Part shown: piece after piece, positions 1 through 5,610 of the stretch
Numbering within the stretch: the first letter of the stretch is position 1
Layout: every line of letters begins with the position of its first letter
NCBI GenBank assembly: GCA_030615565.1
Contig: JAUWZC010000132.1
Coordinates: 1 to 6,321 of the forward strand
Source: Desulfobacteraceae bacterium
Lineage (GTDB): Bacteria > Desulfobacterota > DSM-4660 > Desulfatiglandales > B25-G16
DNA: 6,321 bases
Direction: 5' to 3'
Notes under the pieces: model-generated
Told to the model about the DNA's origin: nothing
Database searches by the model: none
What the model saw: only the letters and a program-made list of their open reading frames with translations
Position numbers and translations under genes: made by a program

Positions 1-382
1 GGTGGAATTAGATGAGATTTTATCAGAGAGAGAAAAGATAAATACCAGGTTGCAATCCATACTCGATAAACATACTGATCCATGGGGGATCAAGGTCTCT
101 AATGTAGAGGTAAAACATATTGATCTTCCTCAAGAGATGCAAAGGGCTATGGCCAAGCAGGCAGAGGCTGAAAGAGAGAGAAGGGCAAAGGTTATTAATG
201 CACTAGGTGAGTTTCAGGCAGCTGACAAGTTGGCAGAGGCAGCCAAGAAGATAGAAGATTATCCATATGCCCTGCAGTTAAGATATCTTCAAACCCTGAG
301 GGAGGTTTCAGCCGAGAGCAATTCAACTACACTATTTCCAATTCCAATCGATCTGTTTAAACCATTTTTTAAGAAAGAATAA
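1..382 (+). CDS. Slipin / stomatin-like SPFH (band 7) membrane protein, C-terminal part
   Basis: The gene is cut by the left edge. The reading frame starts at base 2, and the GTG there is an internal Val, not a start. The 126 visible residues are the second half of a slipin. They include the end of the SPFH domain with the motif TDPWGIKV (about residues 25-32), then VEVKHIDLP, then the charged helix QRAMAKQAEAERERRAKVI (47-65), the family hallmark that forms the oligomerising coiled coil. The FQAADKLAEAAK segment, LQLRYLQTL, and an Ile/Pro/Phe-rich tail follow. Bacterial slipins are anchored by an N-terminal hydrophobic segment (not in the window) and form ring scaffolds. They are often encoded beside an NfeD membrane protease, which would lie upstream if present. 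No partner is visible downstream. The family call is firm; the cellular role is unknown. Confidence 0.9.
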   Translation, partial: VELDEILSEREKINTRLQSILDKHTDPWGIKVSNVEVKHIDLPQEMQRAMAKQAEAERERRAKVINALGEFQAADKLAEAAKKIEDYPYALQLRYLQTLREVSAESNSTTLFPIPIDLFKPFFKKE

Positions 383-397
383 TTCAGTGTAACCGCT

Positions 398-426
398 GGG
401 TGAAGCGAATCCTACTCCCCTTTTTT
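398..426 (+). terminator. Possible weak intrinsic terminator after the slipin gene
   Basis: Fifteen bases after the slipin stop codon, GGG at 398-400 can pair with CCC at 417-419, with G402-C415 inside. The hairpin is followed by six T (421-426). An alternative small hairpin is CGCT 394-397 with AGCG 404-407. The stem is short and imperfect, so this is a weak call based mainly on position and the T tract. Confidence 0.3.
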
Positions 427-510
427 ATGTTTATGGCTTACCTTTTGATTCCAGCCTAACTAAGAAGAGGGTTAAGGATCAAAACCTCCTGATAGAGGAT
501 GTCTAGCCTA

Positions 511-540
511 TTGACTAAAAAGGATTTGATACCATAAGAT
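511..540 (+). promoter_or_regulatory. Predicted sigma70-type promoter of infA
   Basis: TTGACT at 511-516 (5 of 6 to the -35 consensus) is separated by 18 bases from TAAGAT at 535-540 (4 of 6 to the -10 consensus). The start of transcription would fall near 547, giving a leader of about 27 bases before the TTG start of infA. This supports transcription of infA, and probably clpP, independently of the slipin gene. Prediction by eye only. Confidence 0.45.
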
Positions 541-573
541 AGAGATCTACCCTGATACCGTGAGAGGAGTACC

Positions 574-792
574 TTGAGTCGAGAGGATTTAATACAACTT
601 GAAGGTGTGGTAACCAAGATTCTGGGTTATGGGACCATGGAAATTGAATGCGACGATAATATCATTGTCAGGGGTGTTCTTTGCGGACGGATGAAAAAGA
701 GGAAGATTAAGGTGATGAAAGGTGATCAAGTCCAGGTCAGAGTTTCACCATATGATACCTCACATGGAATAATTACCTGGCGCCTTAAGTGA
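574..792 (+). CDS. infA: Translation initiation factor IF-1 (divergent)
   Basis: This encodes a 72-residue S1/OB-fold protein, the usual IF-1 length. IF-1 binds the A site of the 30S subunit and works with IF-2 and IF-3. Diagnostic features are the N-terminal EDLIQLEGVV, the basic stretch GRMKKRKIKV (38-47) in place of the usual SGKMRKNYIRI, then GDQV (50-53) and the signature SPYD (58-61). The usual AHISG segment is replaced by RGVLCG (33-38), so this copy is divergent. The start must be TTG at 574: an in-frame TGA lies at 553-555, no ATG or GTG lies between, and AGGAG at 565-569 sits 4 bases upstream. infA is normally found in the ribosomal protein cluster near secY, so this may be a second copy or one outside that cluster. 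It lies 131 bases before clpP on the same strand. Confidence 0.88.
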   Translation: MSREDLIQLEGVVTKILGYGTMEIECDDNIIVRGVLCGRMKKRKIKVMKGDQVQVRVSPYDTSHGIITWRLK

Positions 793-855
793 TATAGGCA
801 TAGTGAGAACCGCAGCTCGAAGTTCAAGTTATTCCGAAGGGACCCCGATTTACTG

Positions 856-864
856 TGCTAAGAT
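856..864 (+). promoter_or_regulatory. Weak candidate extended -10 promoter for clpP
   Basis: TGC followed by TAAGAT (859-864) resembles an extended -10 element and repeats the TAAGAT hexamer proposed for infA. No convincing -35 is seen at the expected distance. Transcription would start near 871, about 50 bases before clpP. clpP may instead be read through from infA. Confidence 0.22.
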
Positions 865-923
865 TAGTGAGGTACAAGAGATATCTGAAAACGGCCTAAA
901 AGATAGGAAGGAAAAATAGCTAA

Positions 924-1556
924 ATGCTGATACCAATGGTAGTAGAACAAACCCCCAGGGGTGAGAGGGCATATGATATTTACTCACGCCTCTTAAAGGA
1001 CAGGATTGTGTTTATGGGAGAGCAGGTTACTGATGATATGGCAAATATTATCATCGCCCAGTTTCTGTTTCTGGAATCTGAAGATCCAGACAAGGATATA
1101 AATCTATATATTAATTCCCCTGGAGGCTCGATTACAGCAGGCCTGGCTATCTATGATACTATGCAATATGTAAAACCTGACCTCACCACAATCTGCACCG
1201 GACAGGCCACCAGCATGGCCGCTCTTCTACTGGCTGCCGGCAGTAAAGGAAAGCGGTTTGCCTTACCACATTCCAGGATAATGATACACCAACCTATGGG
1301 GGCAACACAGGGACAGGCTACAGATATAGATATACAGGCCAGGGAAATAATGAGGCTTAAAGGGACCATCAATGAACTCTTTGCCCTGCACACAGGCCAG
1401 GATAAGAAAAAGATTGGAGATGATAGTGAAAGGGACTATTTCATGACTGGCCAGGAGGCGCTGGAATATGGCATTGTAGATAAGGTGATTACAAAAAGGG
1501 AAATGGTAAGCATGGGGAGAGATAATAAAAACAGGAACATCCGCGCTGTTGACTGA
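924..1556 (+). CDS. clpP: ATP-dependent Clp protease proteolytic subunit ClpP
   Basis: This encodes a 210-residue serine peptidase (family S14). It assembles into a double-heptamer barrel in the cytosol and degrades proteins fed by ClpX or ClpA/ClpC ATPases. The catalytic triad is complete: Ser97 in GQATSMAA, His122 in MIHQPMG, and Asp171 in ERDYFMT. These numbers match the mature E. coli enzyme. Other hallmarks are the N-terminal loop IPMVVEQTPRGERAYDIYSRLL, which contacts the ATPase, the oxyanion strand NSPGGS (64-69), and the handle helix around 138-155. The ATG at 924 follows AGGAAGGA (905-912) by 11 bases and gives the standard N terminus, with little or no propeptide. The usual neighbours tig and clpX are absent on both sides. 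Nothing suggests an altered active site, so a normal housekeeping role is expected. Confidence 0.97.
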   Translation: MLIPMVVEQTPRGERAYDIYSRLLKDRIVFMGEQVTDDMANIIIAQFLFLESEDPDKDINLYINSPGGSITAGLAIYDTMQYVKPDLTTICTGQATSMAALLLAAGSKGKRFALPHSRIMIHQPMGATQGQATDIDIQAREIMRLKGTINELFALHTGQDKKKIGDDSERDYFMTGQEALEYGIVDKVITKREMVSMGRDNKNRNIRAVD

Positions 1557-1608
1557 GAAGGCCAGATTTATTGACTCCTGCTAACCTTTCCTTTCTTGCC
1601 TTCTGAGT
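1552..1608 (+). repeat. Inverted repeat across the clpP stop codon
   Basis: The arm ACTGAGAAGGC (1552-1562), which contains the clpP TGA, pairs with GCCTTCTGAGT (1598-1608): ten pairs with one G-G mismatch and a 35-base loop. No T tract follows directly. A small GACC-CTTT-GGTC hairpin (1614-1625) with three T after it comes next and could help end the transcript. The pair could act as a weak 3' end structure for the clpP mRNA. Confidence 0.3.
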
Positions 1609-1849
1609 AGTTTGACCCTTTGGTCTTTGGTGCACGATATCATCCGTTCGATCTGAAACGACTACTTTTCTATATATTGTATGTCTGGAATTTCGCTAGT
1701 TTTTAATGTTAATGCTATGAACCTTTTTCGCAAGAATTCCCACTGAAACTATAGATTACATTATCAAGTCATCGCCCAGCCCTCTCTGAAAAACTTATGA
1801 TTACGATGAGTATACTTAAATATGATGTGATTAAACAATACTGCTGTTA
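1557..1849. other. Intergenic stretch without a recognised gene
   Basis: This covers the first 290 bases after clpP. Apart from the small hairpins near the clpP end, I see no open frame of useful length with a ribosome binding site, no tRNA-like fold and no obvious gene remnant. It leads into the promoter of the predicted small RNA. Confidence 0.5.
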
Positions 1850-1858
1850 TGCTATAAT
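1850..1858 (+). promoter_or_regulatory. Perfect extended -10 promoter of the predicted small RNA
   Basis: TGC immediately precedes a perfect TATAAT (1853-1858), the full extended -10 consensus. A loose -35, TTAAAC (1831-1836, 3 of 6), lies 16 bases upstream, which is acceptable because extended -10 promoters depend little on the -35. Transcription should start near 1865. No gene start lies within 400 bases downstream, but a strong terminator does (2027-2063). Confidence 0.55.
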
Positions 1859-1864
1859 CCAGAT

Positions 1865-2060
1865 CAGTTCTAGAAAAGTTACATATACAGTTTGTAATCT
1901 GCAATCCAGACAGCATAATAGCTGGGCCGACATGTAATTCTGGAGGAGTGAAATCGCAATTTTCAATTAGCCTACATACCTCACTTGACAGGACACTCTG
2001 ATTTATCCTAATAAAACGAAACTAATAAGGCCCTTTAGGATCTATCCTTTAGAGCCTTTT
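1865..2060 (+). ncRNA. Predicted orphan small RNA, about 195 nt
   Basis: This is inferred from a perfect extended -10 promoter just upstream and an intrinsic terminator at its end, with no plausible protein between them. The longest start after the Shine-Dalgarno-like GGAGG (1942-1946) is a GTG at 1948 with 17 codons and only one base of spacing, too close to use. Internal pairings visible: TTACAT (1879-1884) with ATGTAA (1932-1937), enclosing CAGC-ATAATA-GCTG (1911-1924) or CCAG (1906-1909) with CTGG (1922-1925); TGAAA (1949-1953) with TTTCA (1961-1965); and the terminator stem. I do not recognise it as 6S RNA, tmRNA, RNase P RNA, SRP RNA or a known riboswitch. No gene follows directly under its control, so a trans-acting RNA is likelier than a leader. 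It could also be a chance promoter-terminator pairing. Confidence 0.4.
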
Positions 2061-2063
2061 TTT
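2027..2063 (+). terminator. Rho-independent terminator
   Basis: AAGGC (2027-2031) pairs with GCCTT (2054-2058), CT (2033-2034) with AG (2051-2052), and AGGA (2037-2040) with TCCT (2045-2048) around a TCTA loop. Between the paired blocks are one C-A mismatch and a 2x2 T-T internal loop. Seven T (2057-2063) end the structure. It would terminate the small RNA predicted upstream and any read-through from clpP. The T tract overlaps the left end of the inverted-repeat element at 2053-2360. Confidence 0.75.
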
Positions 2064-2202
2064 GTGCCTAAAAATAGTATTTTTATAAAGGGATTTAGCT
2101 TTTTACCTTTTATATATAAAAGGAGCCAACGGACTAAAAACAACGGAATATTTGTATTAAATGAAATTTTCATAATTCCATTTGATAAACGAATATTAAA
2201 CC

Positions 2203-2230
2203 TTGACGATTTATTGTTATGTGTTATAAC
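2203..2230 (+). promoter_or_regulatory. Predicted promoter of the Na/Pi cotransporter gene
   Basis: TTGACG (2203-2208, 5 of 6) and TATAAC (2225-2230, 5 of 6) are 16 bases apart, a good sigma70-type match. Transcription would start near 2237 and leave a leader of about 125 bases before the ATG at 2364. No PhoB-like box is recognised next to it. The promoter lies inside the putative inverted-repeat element. Confidence 0.5.
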
Positions 2231-2232
2231 AA
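2214..2232. promoter_or_regulatory. Inverted repeat overlapping the -10 element, possible operator
   Basis: TTGTTAT (2214-2220) and ATAACAA (2226-2232) form a perfect 7-base inverted repeat with a 5-base centre. It covers the spacer end and the whole -10 hexamer, the classical place for a repressor to block RNA polymerase. The sequence is A/T-rich, so chance is possible. A second small palindrome, TGAATT-ATA-AATTCA, lies at 2253-2267 in the leader. Confidence 0.35.
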
Positions 2233-2363
2233 CCATGAAAAACATGTAATAGTGAATTATAAATTCAATAATATTAAGTAGTTATGGTGATAAACCTAAA
2301 TCTTCAATCTCTCCATATCGTCTATAAAAAATCATTCTTAGTGCCCAAAAAAAATAGGCTTTT

Positions 2364-4037
2364 ATGGAGGCTGTAATATTTCAGGCCCTCGGAGGCCTTG
2401 GCCTGTTTATATTCGGCATGAGGATCATGTCCGATGGGCTCAAGAAGGTCGCAGGCAGGAAGTTACGCACCATTTTGAGTGCTGTATCCTCAAACAGGGT
2501 AATAGCATGTACTACCGGGGCAGGTATCACCAGCATAATTCAAAGTTCAAGCGCTACTACTGTTATGCTGGTTGGTTTCGTTGATGCTGGTCTAATAACC
2601 CTCACCCAGGCGGTTGGAGTTGTGCTGGGGGCCAATATCGGGACAACGGTGACTGCCCAGATAATAGCATTTAATATAAGCAACTATGCCTTGCCTTGCG
2701 TTGCCATTGGCGTCCTTTTTAAATTCTTTTTTGCATCAAAAAAATGGCAACAGCGGGGAGAGGTCATACTTGGCTTTGGCATACTTTTCTTTGGGTTGGC
2801 TACCATGAAAGCCGGGCTTGCTCCCCTTCGAGGTGAACCTGCCTTTATTGAGTTTTTAACAAGATTCCAGGCCCAAAACCTTAATGAGATACTTCTCTGT
2901 GTACTTGTCGGTGCCGCCCTCACAATGGCTGTACAGAGTTCCAGTGCCACGGTTGGCATAACCATGGCCCTGGCCAGCCAGGGATTAATTAACTTTGAAG
3001 GTTGTGTAGCCCTGATTCTGGGTGAAAATATTGGTACCACCATAACAGCACAACTGGCATGCATAGGCTCAAATCTGAATGCCAGACGGACAGCTATGGC
3101 CCATAGCCTCTTTAATGTTCTTGGTGTAGTCTTTATAGTCTTAATCTTTCCCTATTTTGTAAATGCTGTTGTCTATCTGACTACAAATCTCCTATCTATT
3201 GGGCATCCTGATCTCCTTATAGGTGAAGAGAAACCTTATATATCTCGGTATATTGCCAATGCCCATACCCTTTTTAATTTAATAAACGCTATTCTCTTCC
3301 TATTTATTCTTCCTTATCTGGTTAAAGTTGCGATTTTTTTAACCCCTCGCGGAAAAGAGGAACACCTTGATGAGATCTTTCATATAAAATATTTAGACAG
3401 GCGTTATCTTGACTCCCCAGAGGTGGCCTTGGTGCAGACAAGACAGGAAATCATCAGGATGGGAGATGAGGCTCAAACCATGTTTGATGAGGTAATTGGA
3501 TCTTTAAAGATAAGAAATTCAAAGAAGGTGGCCAAGTGGAAGGCAAGGGAAGATGTACTGGATAATCTTCAAAAGGAGATCATAGATTTCCTTGTAAAGG
3601 TCATGCAACAGAATATCATCATTGAGGAATCCAGGGAAATAACCACACTTATGAGGATGACCAACAATATTGAGAGGATTGGTGATGAGTTGGAAGATAT
3701 CGCCGGGGCAATCGAGAGGATGATTGAAGATAAGTTCTTTTTCTCGACTGATGCACTTGAAGAGTATGAGACAATATCTTCCGAGGTCAGGAAATTCCTT
3801 GCCCTTGTTCTTAAAGGGATTAAAGAGGAGAATAAGGAGATAATGCCAAAGGCAGTAGAGGTGGTAAATAATATAGACCGGATGACCGAGGAGATGAGAT
3901 TGAGCCACCAGGATCGACTAGTCGATGGGACATGCGAGATAGAGAGAGGCATGATCTTTATTGATATCCTTAATGCCTTTGAGAAAATGGGTGGTACTTG
4001 TTATAATGTGGCACAGGCAATAGCAGGTGTTAAATAG
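2364..4037 (+). CDS. Na+/phosphate cotransporter (NptA/YjbB-type) with C-terminal PhoU-like domain
   Basis: This encodes a 557-residue inner-membrane protein of the Na/Pi-cotransporter II family. Two inverted transport repeats are clear: QSSSATT at 60-66 followed by GANIGTT at 89-95, and QSSSATV at 191-197 followed by GENIGTT at 220-226. These are the substrate and sodium binding signatures. Hydrophobic helices fill residues 1 to about 330. From about 345 to 550 lies a helical cytosolic PhoU-like domain, including the NNIERIGDELEDI segment, thought to sense or regulate phosphate flux. Bacterial members either take up phosphate with Na+ or, as with YjbB of E. coli, promote its export, so direction is not settled. 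The ATG at 2364 follows an in-frame TAG (2355-2357) and gives the family N terminus GGLGLFIFGM. Its Shine-Dalgarno is weak (TAGG, 2355-2358). The gene is complete and convergent with gpsA. Confidence 0.93.
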   Translation: MEAVIFQALGGLGLFIFGMRIMSDGLKKVAGRKLRTILSAVSSNRVIACTTGAGITSIIQSSSATTVMLVGFVDAGLITLTQAVGVVLGANIGTTVTAQIIAFNISNYALPCVAIGVLFKFFFASKKWQQRGEVILGFGILFFGLATMKAGLAPLRGEPAFIEFLTRFQAQNLNEILLCVLVGAALTMAVQSSSATVGITMALASQGLINFEGCVALILGENIGTTITAQLACIGSNLNARRTAMAHSLFNVLGVVFIVLIFPYFVNAVVYLTTNLLSIGHPDLLIGEEKPYISRYIANAHTLFNLINAILFLFILPYLVKVAIFLTPRGKEEHLDEIFHIKYLDRRYLDSPEVALVQTRQEIIRMGDEAQTMFDEVIGSLKIRNSKKVAKWKAREDVLDNLQKEIIDFLVKVMQQNIIIEESREITTLMRMTNNIERIGDELEDIAGAIERMIEDKFFFSTDALEEYETISSEVRKFLALVLKGIKEENKEIMPKAVEVVNNIDRMTEEMRLSHQDRLVDGTCEIERGMIFIDILNAFEKMGGTCYNVAQAIAGVK

Positions 4038-4189
4038 AAGAGATAAGATCTGGCACATAAAGGATGATAATGTAGTGTCATGTCAAGGCCTGATACAAAA
4101 ATTACTACCTCGAACTACTTTCATTACAGAACTATCCTTTAATTCATGCAACATTGACATTCCTAAATAAGGCGTATTTTCTGGATACC
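4038..4189. other. Convergent spacer between the cotransporter gene and gpsA
   Basis: These 152 bases lie between the two stop codons. A perfect 8-base inverted repeat, TAAAGGAT (4058-4065) and ATCCTTTA (4134-4141), has a 68-base loop. ATGTCAA (4080-4086) can also pair with TTGACAT (4154-4160). The two pairings cross rather than nest. Neither is followed by a T tract, so no clear bidirectional terminator is visible. Confidence 0.4.
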
Positions 4190-5197
4190 TTAAAGATCGA
4201 GCTCTACCTTGAGCTCCCTTGTCATTAAATCCTTAACCGCCTTCCTTGGGTCCTTTCCTTTGTAAATAACATTATAAACTTCTATTGTAATAGGCATCTC
4301 TATGCCCATCTTTTTTGCTAAATTATAGGCAGACATAGATGTCTTTATACCCTCGGCAACCATTTTCATACCAGAAACAATCTTCTCAGCAGGAATACCC
4401 TCAGCGATCTTTAATCCTACCATCCTGTTTCTGCTTAGATCACCTGTACAGGTTAAAATGAGATCGCCTATTCCTGTGAGCCCTGCAAAGGTTAATGGTT
4501 TTGCGCCCATAGAAACACCGAGCCTGGTTATTTCAGCCAAACCTCTTGTTATCAAGGCTGCTCTTGCATTATAGCCAAACCCTAAACCATCTGCTGCACC
4601 TGCAGCAATGGCTATTACATTCTTCAATGCCCCTCCAAGCTCTACACCTATAACATCTTGGGTTGTATAAACCCTGAAGTAGTCAGTAGAAAATAACTCC
4701 TGCAAATAGGTGGCCAGTTTTTTATTTCTGGATGCAAGGGTTACAGCCGTTGGGTGTTTCTCGCAGACCTCTCGAGCAAAGCTTGGGCCAGAAAGGCATA
4801 CAAAGTTATCACTCCAATCCCCGGGCAATACCGATGCAACTACCTGAGACATAGTCATAAGGGTTTCATTCTCTATACCCTTTGTCCCTACTACGATAGG
4901 GGTTGAAGAAGAAAGAAAAGGAGACAATTTAGTTAAGATATCCCTGAAAAAATGGGAAGGCACAACGATCAACAAAAGATCTTTCCCGTTAGTTACCTCC
5001 CTAAATGATTGAACAGGCCTTATTGCCTTGGAAAGTTTTATTCCTGGTAAAAATGTCTCATTTATCCCTTTTTCCTTAATATGATAATATACATCCTCTT
5101 CCCTGATCCATAAATCCACATCAAACCCCTTAAGGGCCATGTGGTTAGCTAAAGTTGTGCCCCAACTGCCTCCTCCCACGACACCGATTTTGACCAT
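4190..5197 (-). CDS. gpsA: Glycerol-3-phosphate dehydrogenase [NAD(P)+]
   Basis: This encodes a 335-residue cytosolic enzyme that reduces dihydroxyacetone phosphate to sn-glycerol 3-phosphate, the backbone for phospholipid synthesis. An N-terminal Rossmann fold opens with IGVVGGGSWGTTLA (dinucleotide loop G8-x-G10-x-x-G13). The catalytic lysines are Lys106 in GTKGIE and Lys192 in GGALKN. Other signatures are LSGPSFA (135-141), NARAALITRG (210-219) and GLTGIGDL (239-246) of the helical C-terminal domain. Length and order match the family and no key residue is missing. The ATG at 5197 is preceded on the minus strand by AGAGGCGGA (5210-5202), a fair ribosome binding site, and places the nucleotide loop at the expected distance from the N terminus. 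It is transcribed alone here, convergent with the phosphate transporter gene and divergent from the DUF47 gene. plsY, a frequent neighbour, is not in the window. Confidence 0.97.
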   Translation of the reverse strand: MVKIGVVGGGSWGTTLANHMALKGFDVDLWIREEDVYYHIKEKGINETFLPGIKLSKAIRPVQSFREVTNGKDLLLIVVPSHFFRDILTKLSPFLSSSTPIVVGTKGIENETLMTMSQVVASVLPGDWSDNFVCLSGPSFAREVCEKHPTAVTLASRNKKLATYLQELFSTDYFRVYTTQDVIGVELGGALKNVIAIAAGAADGLGFGYNARAALITRGLAEITRLGVSMGAKPLTFAGLTGIGDLILTCTGDLSRNRMVGLKIAEGIPAEKIVSGMKMVAEGIKTSMSAYNLAKKMGIEMPITIEVYNVIYKGKDPRKAVKDLMTRELKVELDL

Positions 5198-5250
5198 TTT
5201 TTCCGCCTCTATATTAAAACTGATTAGGACTGAGGTTTCCGTCTTGAAAT

Positions 5251-5256
5251 ATTATA
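5251..5256 (-). promoter_or_regulatory. Candidate -10 element of gpsA
   Basis: On the minus strand 5256-5251 reads a perfect TATAAT, about 54 bases upstream of the gpsA ATG. No good -35 is found at 16-18 bases. A second TATAAT (5288-5283, minus) lies farther out. The surroundings are so A/T-rich that either match may be chance. Confidence 0.3.
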
Positions 5257-5400
5257 GTATTGTGTAACGGCAATTTAGCCATATTATATAAAAAATATAG
5301 TGTTAAGAGATGTACATTTTGTTCATCAAAAAGCTAAACAGAATGAAAAAATCTGCCTCTCTTTAAGAGAAATGTGTCTTAAGATAATCATTCCATGGTT

Positions 5401-5439
5401 TCCTCCAATGTAAATATCAAGAGCTAAGGGTTTGGAGGA
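5401..5439. repeat. Perfect 8-base inverted repeat enclosing a 23-base loop
   Basis: TCCTCCAA (5401-5408) is exactly complementary to TTGGAGGA (5432-5439). In a plus-strand RNA the second arm would hide a GGAGGA Shine-Dalgarno-like motif. A small AGGC-GAAT-GCCT hairpin (5443-5454) follows directly. No gene start uses this motif. Confidence 0.45.
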
Positions 5440-5472
5440 TCAAGGCGAATGCCTAAATGTTAAATAAAAAGA

Positions 5473-5542
5473 ATGCCAAAATATAGGCTAACTTAGTCTT
5501 ATCTTGTTAATCTGTCAAGGAATTTAGGCCTTTTTTGGGCAT
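5473..5542. repeat. Long imperfect hairpin with A/T tract arms
   Basis: ATGCC, four A, then TATAGGCT (5473-5489) can fold on TAGGCC, six T, GGGCAT (5525-5542), giving roughly 14-15 pairs with one bulge and a small internal loop. The right arm resembles the ends of the element at 2053-2360 (AGCC, T run, GGGC). It is not a textbook terminator, because the T run lies inside the stem. Confidence 0.35.
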
Positions 5543-5580
5543 GTCAGAAAGTTCAAAAATATGGATCATCTCCAAATTAG

Positions 5581-5610
5581 TTGATAAAAAGAAGGGGAAA
5601 TTCATGTAAT
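5581..5610 (+). promoter_or_regulatory. Predicted sigma70-type promoter of the DUF47 gene
   Basis: TTGATA (5581-5586, 5 of 6) and TGTAAT (5605-5610, 5 of 6) are separated by 18 bases. Transcription would begin near 5617, leaving a leader of about 100 bases. In that leader TCCGGTAT (5628-5635) can pair with ATACCCGGA (5682-5690), eight pairs with one bulged C. Confidence 0.42.

Larger units (their letters stand above)
2053..2360. mobile_element. Possible MITE-like element with imperfect terminal inverted repeats
   Basis: The left end reads inward AGCC, seven T, GTGCC, TAAAAATAG, then a T run and ATA (2053-2087). The right end, read inward on the minus strand from 2360, gives AGCC, TA, eight T, GGGC, ACTAAGAATG, then a T run and ATA (2360-2323). 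With a few one- or two-base gaps about 80% of some 38 positions agree. TTTA occurs close to the left end (2048-2051) and directly after the right end (2361-2364), a possible but weak target duplication. The interior is very A/T-rich and holds no convincing gene; the short open frames inside have no recognisable product. The right end abuts the ATG at 2364. The A/T tracts inflate the similarity, so this remains a hypothesis. Confidence 0.35.

Noticed and set aside
391..421. Possible 3' half of a tRNA (GCGAATCCTACTCCCC followed by T run)
   Set aside because: No T-stem complement, no anticodon arm and no acceptor partner are found upstream. A weak terminator explains it better.
1948..2001. Small peptide GTG start, 17 codons, after GGAGG
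   Set aside because: The Shine-Dalgarno-like motif lies only one base from the GTG, too close for initiation, and the peptide has no recognisable character.
1865..2060. 6S RNA or a known riboswitch
   Set aside because: The 5' and 3' ends do not form the long closing stem of 6S RNA, and no conserved riboswitch core is recognised.
2042..2245. Minus-strand open frame of 67 codons over the same segment
   Set aside because: Composition is that of translated A/T-rich DNA, it runs into the terminator hairpin, and no family is recognised.
2064..2249. Plus-strand open frame of 61 codons with a GTG start inside the A/T-rich segment
   Set aside because: The T tract of a terminator runs directly into the start, no ribosome binding site is present, the predicted protein resembles nothing, and the frame crosses the predicted promoter.
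2684..3064. Minus-strand open frame opposite the cotransporter gene
   Set aside because: It is antisense to the conserved transport repeats of a firmly identified gene. The same holds for the minus-strand frames at 3519-3952 and at 1151-1393 opposite clpP.
4058..4160. Bidirectional terminator between the convergent genes
   Set aside because: The two inverted pairings have loops of about 68 bases, cross each other and lack adjacent T or A tracts.
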